In this document: positions 12,159-16,619 of the stretch, piece by piece
Layout of the letters: each line of letters opens with the position of its first letter
How positions within the stretch are numbered: the stretch's first letter is position 1
NCBI GenBank assembly: GCA_963700785.1
Contig: CAVOYZ010000020.1
Location: 1 to 16,619, forward strand
DNA: 16,619 bases
Direction of reading: 5' to 3'
From: CAXMST01 sp963700785
GTDB lineage: Bacteria; Actinomycetota; Thermoleophilia; Solirubrobacterales; 70-9
Translations under genes and position numbers: made by a program
The notes under the pieces: generated by a model
Told to the model about the DNA's origin: nothing
Seen by the model: the letters and a program-made list of their open reading frames with translations, nothing else
Database searches by the model: none

Positions 12159-13502
12159 ATGGAGCAGTCGCAGGCCTCGGCGGAGCAGGGGGCACCGGCG
12201 TCGCCGCCGGCGCCCGGCGAGCCCGACCTGCCGGGGCCGTTCGCGGTCGGCAGCTGGGCGAAGGGCTTCCGCAACTTCCTCCGGGGCCGCCCGCGGGTGC
12301 GGCTGCTGGGCGAGGTCGTCAACTGCTCGCGGTCGGCGAAGGCCGTCTACTTCGACCTCCGCGACGCCGACGGCGCCGTGCCCTGCTCGATCTGGCGCTC
12401 CGACCTGAAGAAGCTCGATCTGGCCGAGGACGCGCTCAAAGACGGGGTCGAGATCGTCGCCGCCGGCGGGCCGGAGTACTTCCCCGGCTCGGAGCGCTCC
12501 TCGCCCTCGTTCAGCTTTCGCGTCACCTACCTGCGCCCGGCGGGGGAGGGGGATCTGCTCGCCCAGCTCGATCGCCTCCGCCGCCGGCTCGCCGCCGAGG
12601 GCCTGTTCGAGCCGCAGAAGCTGCTTCGGAGGCCGCTGCTGCCGCGGGCGATCGGCGTCGTCGTCGGCTCCAACTCGGCGGCCTACGCCGACATCCTCGC
12701 CGGGCTCGAGCGGCGCTCGTGGCGGGGGCGCCTGATCCTCGCCCATCCCCCGGTGCAGGGCAAGGCCGCGGCGCCGCGGATCGCCGCCGCGCTGCGCGAG
12801 CTGGCGGCGATCGAGGAGGTCGAGACGATCATCGTCGCGCGCGGCGGCGGCAGCCTCACCGACCTCTGGTGCTTCTGCGACGAGGCGCTCTGCCGGACCG
12901 TCGCCCTGCTGCGGGTGCCGGTGATCTCCGCCGTCGGCCACGAGGTCGACCAGACGCTGATCGACGACGTCTCCGCGGTCGCCTGCTCGACCCCGACCCA
13001 CGCCGCCGAGGCGGCGGTCGGCCTCGACGTGGCGGCTGCACGGAACGAGCTCGAGGCCGGGGCGGGCCGGCTCGGCCGCCTCGGCCGGCGGGCGGTCGGT
13101 GAGCGGGCCCGCTCGCTGGGAGCGATCGCCCGCGGGCTCGCCGGCCACATGCGCTCCGAGCGGGCCGACCTGCACCAGCGGCTGCGCGAGATCCGGGCCG
13201 CCTCGCGGCGGGCGCTGCTCGGGCGGGACGAGATGCTGGCCCGCTTCGCCGTGGTTCTCGGGCGCCGGCGCAGCGCCGAGATCCATGAGGCGACGACGGG
13301 CACCCTGCGCAGGCGGCTCGCCTCGCTGGAGGCGGCGATCAGCGCCCACGACCCCGACCGGGTGCTGGAGCGCGGCTACGCGCTGGTCTCCGACTCGAGG
13401 GGCGAGCCGGTCTCGAGCGCCGCGGCCGCGCGGGCCGCGCGACGGATCGGCGTCCGCTTCGCCGACGATGATGTCGCCGCAGAGGTGATCGACGATGACT
13501 GA
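12159..13502 (+). CDS. xseA: Exodeoxyribonuclease VII large subunit
   Basis: 447 residues. Catalytic subunit of exonuclease VII, which degrades single-stranded DNA from both ends together with XseB. The N-terminal OB-fold spans about 30-130 (VRLLGEVVNCSRSAKAVYFDLRD, AVPCSIWR). The nuclease core starts at PRAIGVVVGSNSAAYADI (162-179), with IIVARGGGSLTDLWCFCDE (224-242) and PVISAVGHEVDQTLIDDVSAV (254-274) followed by CSTPTHAAEAAV. The usual GRGGGS...DLWxFN and RAPTPSAAAE appear in divergent form (ARGGGSLTDLWCFCDE; ACSTPTHAAE). A coiled-coil Arg/Ala-rich section follows (about 290-400), and the C-terminus (DPDRVLERGYALVSDSRG) is the conserved LxRGYAxV element. The N-terminal 25 residues are a Pro/Ala/Glu extension. 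It overlaps xseB by 8 bases. Confidence 0.95.
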   Translation: MEQSQASAEQGAPASPPAPGEPDLPGPFAVGSWAKGFRNFLRGRPRVRLLGEVVNCSRSAKAVYFDLRDADGAVPCSIWRSDLKKLDLAEDALKDGVEIVAAGGPEYFPGSERSSPSFSFRVTYLRPAGEGDLLAQLDRLRRRLAAEGLFEPQKLLRRPLLPRAIGVVVGSNSAAYADILAGLERRSWRGRLILAHPPVQGKAAAPRIAAALRELAAIEEVETIIVARGGGSLTDLWCFCDEALCRTVALLRVPVISAVGHEVDQTLIDDVSAVACSTPTHAAEAAVGLDVAAARNELEAGAGRLGRLGRRAVGERARSLGAIARGLAGHMRSERADLHQRLREIRAASRRALLGRDEMLARFAVVLGRRRSAEIHEATTGTLRRRLASLEAAISAHDPDRVLERGYALVSDSRGEPVSSAAAARAARRIGVRFADDDVAAEVIDDD

Positions 13503-13752
13503 CAGCGCCGCCGGGACGAACGACGGACCGGCCCCCGCGGAGAGCTACGAGGCCGCGGTCGGCCGGCTCGAGGAGATCATCGCGCGGCTCGACTCCGGCA
13601 AGGCCGAGCTGCGCGAGACGCTCGCTCTGGTGCGCGAGGGCAAGGGCCTGGTCGAGTTCTGCAAGGTCGAGCTCGACGCGGTCTCCGGCGAGCTCGAGAA
13701 GCTCGACCTCGACAAGCTCGTCGAGCAGCTCGAGGCCGCCGGCGGCGAGTAG
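13495..13752 (+). CDS. xseB: Exodeoxyribonuclease VII small subunit
   Basis: 85 residues, normal length for XseB, which wraps around the coiled coil of XseA. The signature is present: SYEAAVGRLEEIIARLDSGKAELRETLALVREGKGLVEFCKVELD (17-61), a helical hairpin with the E-x-A-xxxLExIxxxLxxGxxxLxxxL pattern, then a charged C-terminal helix (LEKLDLDKLVEQLEAA). ATG 13495 lies within the end of xseA, so the pair is translationally coupled. After the stop, a 5-bp stem cccgc/gcggg (13772-13787) sits directly before the -10 box of the next gene; it has no U-run and is not a convincing terminator. Confidence 0.95.
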   Translation: MTDSAAGTNDGPAPAESYEAAVGRLEEIIARLDSGKAELRETLALVREGKGLVEFCKVELDAVSGELEKLDLDKLVEQLEAAGGE

Positions 13753-13787
13753 GGCGCGCCCGGAGCAGTCGCCCGCGGCGCTGCGGG

Positions 13788-13793
13788 TAGCGT
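13788..13793 (+). promoter_or_regulatory. -10 box TAGCGT, 6 bases before GTG 13800 (leaderless type)
   Basis: The TANNNT pattern ends 6 bases before the start codon. It would let the HD-domain gene be transcribed separately from xseAB, with the RNA beginning at or near the GTG. Confidence 0.45.
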
Positions 13794-13799
13794 GGGGGA

Positions 13800-14417
13800 G
13801 TGAGCCCAGAGCCCGCCCACCCGCTCGGACCCCGCTTCGAGGAGGCGTTCTCGTACGCGATCGAGCACCATCGCGGCGACCGGCGCAAGCAGACCGAGAT
13901 CCCCTACGCCGCCCACCTGCTCGCGGTCACCGCGCTCGTCCTCGAGATGGAGAGCACCGAGGACGAGGCGATCGCGGCCCTGCTGCACGATGTGGTCGAG
14001 GACGGCGGCGGGATGCGGGCGGAGGCCGAGATCCGCGAGCGGTGGGGTGATGACGTCGCCCGGATCGTGCTCGCCAACAGCGACTCGGTGAGCGAGCCGA
14101 AGCCGCCCTGGCGGGCCCGCAAGGAGACCTACATCGCCGCGATCGCCGACAAGCAGCCCGACGAGCTGCGGGTCTCGATCGCCGACAAGCTGCACAACGC
14201 CCGCTCGATCCTCTCCGACTACCGTCGCCACGGCGAGGCGGTCTTCACCCGCTTCGCGGGCCGCCGCGAGGGCACGCTCTGGTACTACCGGACCCTGCTC
14301 GGCGCCTTCGAGGCGAGGCGGGCCGAGATCGGTCCCGGCGGCGGCCACGCCCTCGACGAGCTGCGCGAGGTCGTCGCCGAGCTCGACCGGCGGGTCGGCG
14401 CCGTCGCCGACGACTGA
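13800..14417 (+). CDS. HD-domain phosphohydrolase, small alarmone hydrolase (MESH1/SpoT-hydrolase-like)
   Basis: 205 residues from GTG 13800. The fold matches the hydrolase half of Rel/SpoT without synthetase, TGS or ACT domains: FSYAIEHHRGDRRKQTEIPYAAHLLAVTALVLEM (17-50), with H39 as first metal ligand, AIAALLHDVVEDGG (57-70) giving the HD pair H63/D64 and the downstream ED, IRERWGDDVARIVLANSDSV (78-97) in place of the usual FGxxVAxLVxxVT, and SIADKLHNARSILSDYR (126-142) matching the LADRLHN motif with D129. Relatives remove the 3'-pyrophosphate from (p)ppGpp; some act on other nucleotides. Length (about 180-210) fits stand-alone alarmone hydrolases. It follows xseAB by 47 bases. The biochemical assignment is good but untested here. 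Confidence 0.83.
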   Translation: MSPEPAHPLGPRFEEAFSYAIEHHRGDRRKQTEIPYAAHLLAVTALVLEMESTEDEAIAALLHDVVEDGGGMRAEAEIRERWGDDVARIVLANSDSVSEPKPPWRARKETYIAAIADKQPDELRVSIADKLHNARSILSDYRRHGEAVFTRFAGRREGTLWYYRTLLGAFEARRAEIGPGGGHALDELREVVAELDRRVGAVADD

Positions 14418-14543
14418 GCGTCGATCGCCGGCCGCAGGACCTCGTGGTAGTGCTCCCTGAGGTCAGATCGATCGCCCAGGGCTCTGAGCCGCCGGCCGAG
14501 GCCCGAGGGGTCCGGTGCCGAGGACTGGTTGCGCATGAGTTAG

Positions 14544-14585
14544 TTGCGCACGCACCTACTTCTGCTAGAGTAGTTGCATAAGCAA
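14544..14585 (+). promoter_or_regulatory. Promoter TTGCGC-N16-TAGAGT with two flanking dyads, FMN reductase gene
   Basis: -35 TTGCGC (14544-14549), 16-base spacer, -10 TAGAGT (14566-14571). Two related dyads overlap it: TTGC-gcac-GCAC (14544-14555, on the -35) and TTGC-ataa-GCAA (14574-14585, just after the -10, at the expected start). Their centres are 30 bases apart, about three helical turns, as for paired binding by one repressor. A further TTGCGCAT (14529-14536) lacks the second half-site. This layout suits a MarR/HxlR/TetR-type repressor; none is encoded next to it. Confidence 0.6.
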
Positions 14586-14606
14586 TCATTCTGACGAGGA
14601 GCACCA

Positions 14607-15176
14607 ATGAGCGACAAGATTCGAATCCTGGCCATCCCGGGCAGCCTCCGTGCGAACTCCCACAACCGGCGGCTGCTCGAAGCGGCCCGGCGGCAGGCGG
14701 CGGGCGAGGGGGTCGAGGTCGAGATCCTCGATGCCGATCGGCTGCGGGCGCTGCCCCACTTCGACGAGGACATCGAGCACGATCCCGGGGCCGCCGTCGA
14801 GGCGTTCCGCGAGGCGATCGCCGCCGCCGACGCGCTGCTGATCGCCACCCCCGAGTACAACTCATCGATCCCCGGGGTCCTCAAGAACGCGGTCGACTGG
14901 GCCTCGCGGCCGCGCGACGACGCGGCTCTGCAGGACAAGCCGGCAGCGGTGATCGGCGCGTCGCCTGCTCGGTTCGGGGCCGCCTGGGCCCAGGCCGAGC
15001 TGCGCAAGGTGCTCGGTGCGGCGGGCGCCCGCGTGCTCGAGGGCGAGCTGGCGCTCGGCACCGCGCACGAGGCCTTCGACGGAGCCGGAGGGCTCGCGGA
15101 TCGGGCCCACGTCGAGACCCTGGAGGCGCTGATCGGTGAGCTGGCCGGCGAGCGGGAGCTCGCGCTGGCCGCCTGA
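14607..15176 (+). CDS. NADPH-dependent FMN reductase (flavodoxin-like quinone/chromate reductase family)
   Basis: 189 residues. Flavodoxin-like FMN_red family protein that passes electrons from NAD(P)H through FMN to quinones, chromate or azo compounds; cytosolic. The FMN phosphate loop is GSLRANSHNRRLLEAA (12-27), followed by VEILDADRLRALPHFDEDIE, ADALLIATPEYNSSIPGVLKNAVDW (75-98, isoalloxazine contact TPEYN and the conserved KNAxDW), and PAAVIGASPARFGAAWAQAELRKVL. Length and motifs are complete. ATG 14607 has gaggag 6 bases upstream. It has its own promoter with operator-like dyads, so inducible expression, for example by an electrophile or oxidant, is likely by inference. Confidence 0.93.
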   Translation: MSDKIRILAIPGSLRANSHNRRLLEAARRQAAGEGVEVEILDADRLRALPHFDEDIEHDPGAAVEAFREAIAAADALLIATPEYNSSIPGVLKNAVDWASRPRDDAALQDKPAAVIGASPARFGAAWAQAELRKVLGAAGARVLEGELALGTAHEAFDGAGGLADRAHVETLEALIGELAGERELALAA

Positions 15177-15203
15177 GCCATCCTGAAGCCGCTGAGCGGG
15201 CCC

Positions 15204-15237
15204 CGCGGTCACCCTGGATCTTGCCAGGGTGGCCGCG
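15204..15237. promoter_or_regulatory. Strong 14-bp hairpin ending on the DUF3891 start codon
   Basis: cgcggtcaccctgg (15204-15217), loop atcttg, ccagggtggccgcg (15224-15237): 13 of 14 pairs are Watson-Crick and the other is a T-G wobble. It lies 27 bases after the FMN reductase stop and its last base is the G of GTG 15237. There is no U-run, so as a terminator it would be of the actinobacterial U-less kind; it could also control translation of the next gene or be a protein-binding dyad. Confidence 0.7.
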
Positions 15238-16067
15238 TGGTCGTTCGCGAGGAGAGCGGCAGAGCGGGCGCGCTCTGCATTCCCCAGTCCCAGCACGCGG
15301 CGATCTCCGGCCAGCTCGCCCGCGCCTGGGGCAACGAGCGATTTACGGCGCCCGAGCCCCGGGAGCAGGTCTGCCTCGCCGCCGCCCGCCACGACGACGG
15401 GATGGAGGGCTTCGACGCCGACCCGCTTGCCGACCCCGAGACCGGCCTGCCGCTGAGCTTCATGCGGATGCCGCTCGATGCGTGGCTTCAGTGCTGGCGG
15501 ATGGGGCCGTCGCTGGTCGCGGCCGACTCCCCCTACGCCGGCGCGCTGGTCTCGCTGCACGGCGACCACCTGCTCGGCTACCGGCGGCTCGATCCCGAAG
15601 ACGAGCAGGGCCGGCGCGCGATCGCCGCCTACCGCTCCGAGCAGCGGCGGCTGCGCTCCGAGTGGCTGGCCGCGGCCGCGGCCGAGGTGGGGGTCGGGCC
15701 GGACGCGGGCGGACTCTGCGAACCCGCCGCGATCGAGCGCAACCGCAAGCTGATCGAGATCTGGGACGCGATGTCGCTGGCGGTCTGCATGCCGCGGCTG
15801 CCCGACTCGTTCGACGGAGCGCCCGCCCCGGGGTCGTCGCCGGCGATCGAGATGCGGGCTATGTCTGACGGGCCAGGGGAGGGGCCGGTCGTGGTCGATC
15901 CCTGGCCGTTCGGCGTCGCCGAGCTCGGACTCGAGGCGCAGGGTCGCCGTCTGCAGGGCCCGTTCGCCGACCGCGAGCAGCTTCGCGCCGCCCTCGCCGA
16001 GGCGCAGCCGGAGACCCTGTCGGTGAAGCTCGTCCCGCCGGAGGGTGGCCGAGCGCTCAGCCGATGA
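15237..16067 (+). CDS. DUF3891 family protein
   Basis: 276 residues; family of unknown function. The N-terminus VVREESGRAGALCIPQSQHA, AISGQLARAWG (22-32), CLAAARHDDGMEGFDADP (46-63), PETGLPLSFMRMP (67-79) and ALVSLHGDHLL (103-113) follow the conserved DUF3891 line: a Q-x-x-H near the start, HDDG, then an SLH segment. The histidines H20, H52 with D53/D54, and H109 suggest a metal-binding, HD-like helical site, but this is inference from spacing. GTG 15237 fits the family N-terminus (usually MIVR...); no Shine-Dalgarno is visible because the hairpin at 15204-15237 takes its place. The stop overlaps the convergent acyl-CoA oxidase gene by 11 bases. Confidence 0.8.
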   Translation: MVVREESGRAGALCIPQSQHAAISGQLARAWGNERFTAPEPREQVCLAAARHDDGMEGFDADPLADPETGLPLSFMRMPLDAWLQCWRMGPSLVAADSPYAGALVSLHGDHLLGYRRLDPEDEQGRRAIAAYRSEQRRLRSEWLAAAAAEVGVGPDAGGLCEPAAIERNRKLIEIWDAMSLAVCMPRLPDSFDGAPAPGSSPAIEMRAMSDGPGEGPVVVDPWPFGVAELGLEAQGRRLQGPFADREQLRAALAEAQPETLSVKLVPPEGGRALSR

Positions 16068-16619
16068 TGCCGTCGGGGCCGAACTCCGGCAGCACGCAGT
16101 CGGGGACGCGGAGGGCGTCGACGAGGACGCCGGCCTGCGGGCGCAGCTCGTCGACGAGCACGTTGACGTTCCGGGTCACGGCCTTCGAGCGGGTCGAGGA
16201 GATCCGGTCGTGTTCCTGGTACCAGCCGCGATGCTGCTCGATCACGCTCAGCGCGTAGAGGTCGCAGACGCGGTCGAGAAGCGCCCTCGACGCCTCGTCC
16301 TCACAGGCCTCGACTCCCCGGTTGAAGGCCTCGAGGATCTCCGTGTCGACGTGGGCGCCGGCGGCGACCAGCAGGTGGTCCTGGCAGGCGTTGAAGACCT
16401 CGAACGGCTCGTGGCCGTCGTCGATCCCGCGCCTCAGCCGGCGGGCGGCGCCGGAGAGCACGTGGTCCTCGCGCCAGGCGAACAGGGCGAGCTGGTACTC
16501 GCGCCGGTTGAGGTCGCCGTCCTCCTCGGAGTCGGGCGTGATCTCGTCCCAGATCCGCCCCCAGAGCTGGCGCGCGGAGGAGCGCTCGACGAAGCGCTCG
16601 ATCACCTGCGCGGCGATGA
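16057..16619 (-). CDS. Acyl-CoA oxidase, C-terminal part (about 187 residues), 5' end beyond right edge
   Basis: Peroxisomal-type acyl-CoA oxidases, also found in actinobacteria, carry out the first step of fatty acid beta-oxidation, giving enoyl-CoA and H2O2. The visible part matches the C-terminal helical domain (ACOX family): YQLALFAWREDHVLSGAARRL, FNACQDHLLVAAGAHVDTEI, LLDRVCDLYALSVIEQHRGWY, ISSTRSKAVTRNVNVLVDEL, AGVLVDALRVPDCVL. The CDLYALSxIExxRxWY and LVDALRxPDxVL segments are the clearest signatures. The frame is open to the last base; a GTG at 16605 is internal (IAAQVIERF precedes it). A whole protein would have about 600-700 residues, so the FAD-binding core lies outside. Family members with acyl-CoA dehydrogenase activity cannot be excluded. 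Confidence 0.85.
   Translation of the reverse strand, partial: IAAQVIERFVERSSARQLWGRIWDEITPDSEEDGDLNRREYQLALFAWREDHVLSGAARRLRRGIDDGHEPFEVFNACQDHLLVAAGAHVDTEILEAFNRGVEACEDEASRALLDRVCDLYALSVIEQHRGWYQEHDRISSTRSKAVTRNVNVLVDELRPQAGVLVDALRVPDCVLPEFGPDGIIG

Noticed and set aside
12048..13349. Upstream part of the 767-residue minus-strand frame opposite xseA
   Set aside because: It is antisense to xseA, whose protein motifs are unmistakable; only the part below 12047 is a gene.
13772..13787. cccgc/gcggg stem after xseB as a terminator
   Set aside because: Only 5 pairs, no U-run, and it touches the next gene's -10 box; such short stems are expected by chance at this GC content.
14418..14536. Minus-strand ORF starting in the FMN reductase promoter (MRNQSSAPDPSGLGRRLRAL, then GDRSDLREHYHEVLRPAID) as a divergent regulator
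   Set aside because: The first 40 residues look somewhat protein-like, and the start next to the operators is tempting, but I recognise no family and the frame then runs into the antisense of the HD gene. It may be a remnant; not supported as a gene.

Overview
The window is high-GC, densely coding DNA from a bacterial chromosome. It is probably an actinobacterium of the Thermoleophilia/Solirubrobacterales type. This rests on codon use, on a secreted protein with the VALGGTAYAA-type signal segment followed by a degenerate Lys/Asp repeat, on a double-tailed hibernation factor, and on several genes whose only visible start signal is a -10-like TANNNT box 6-8 bases before the start codon. The taxon is inference. 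I see no rRNA, tRNA, CRISPR array, prophage or insertion sequence.

Layout, left to right. At 1-848 (minus) lies the N-terminal two thirds of an ornithine aminotransferase. At 1127-1834 is a secreted repeat protein. At 3250-1852 (minus) a 95-residue unknown precedes an ARPP-1 (DUF6569-like) protein. At 3331-4543 (plus) a CPA1-type Na+/H+ antiporter is broken by four single-base indels. At 4560-4712 (minus) is the C-terminal remnant of a SnoaL-like gene. A VapB/VapC toxin-antitoxin pair with an operator-like palindrome follows (4781-5406), ending in a 19-bp tandem duplication.

At 7408-5438 (minus) is a three-gene unit: ECF-like sigma factor, an HTH protein with an extra N-terminal domain and acidic tail, and an ImmA/IrrE metallopeptidase. 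This is the best candidate for a little-described regulatory system. After a 320-base divergent region come a SAM methyltransferase (7729-8445), a ribosome hibernation factor with two C-terminal domains (minus, 9251-8454), a kinase-like/P-loop fusion protein (9455-11038), a membrane-anchored LppX/LolA-like protein (minus, 12047-11046), xseA and xseB (exonuclease VII), a stand-alone HD alarmone-hydrolase-like protein (13800-14417), an NADPH-dependent FMN reductase with two dyads flanking its promoter, a DUF3891 protein whose start abuts a strong hairpin, and the C-terminal part of an acyl-CoA oxidase running off the right edge.

The shared theme is stress physiology: a hibernation factor, a putative (p)ppGpp hydrolase, exonuclease VII, a toxin-antitoxin pair, a protease/repressor/sigma unit and a quinone/flavin reductase. 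Adjacent transcription units are mostly short and often divergent or convergent, with tight gene ends. The strip 3331-5440 is the only one with several signs of decay or rearrangement: frameshifts, a gene fragment, the toxin-antitoxin pair and a tandem duplication.
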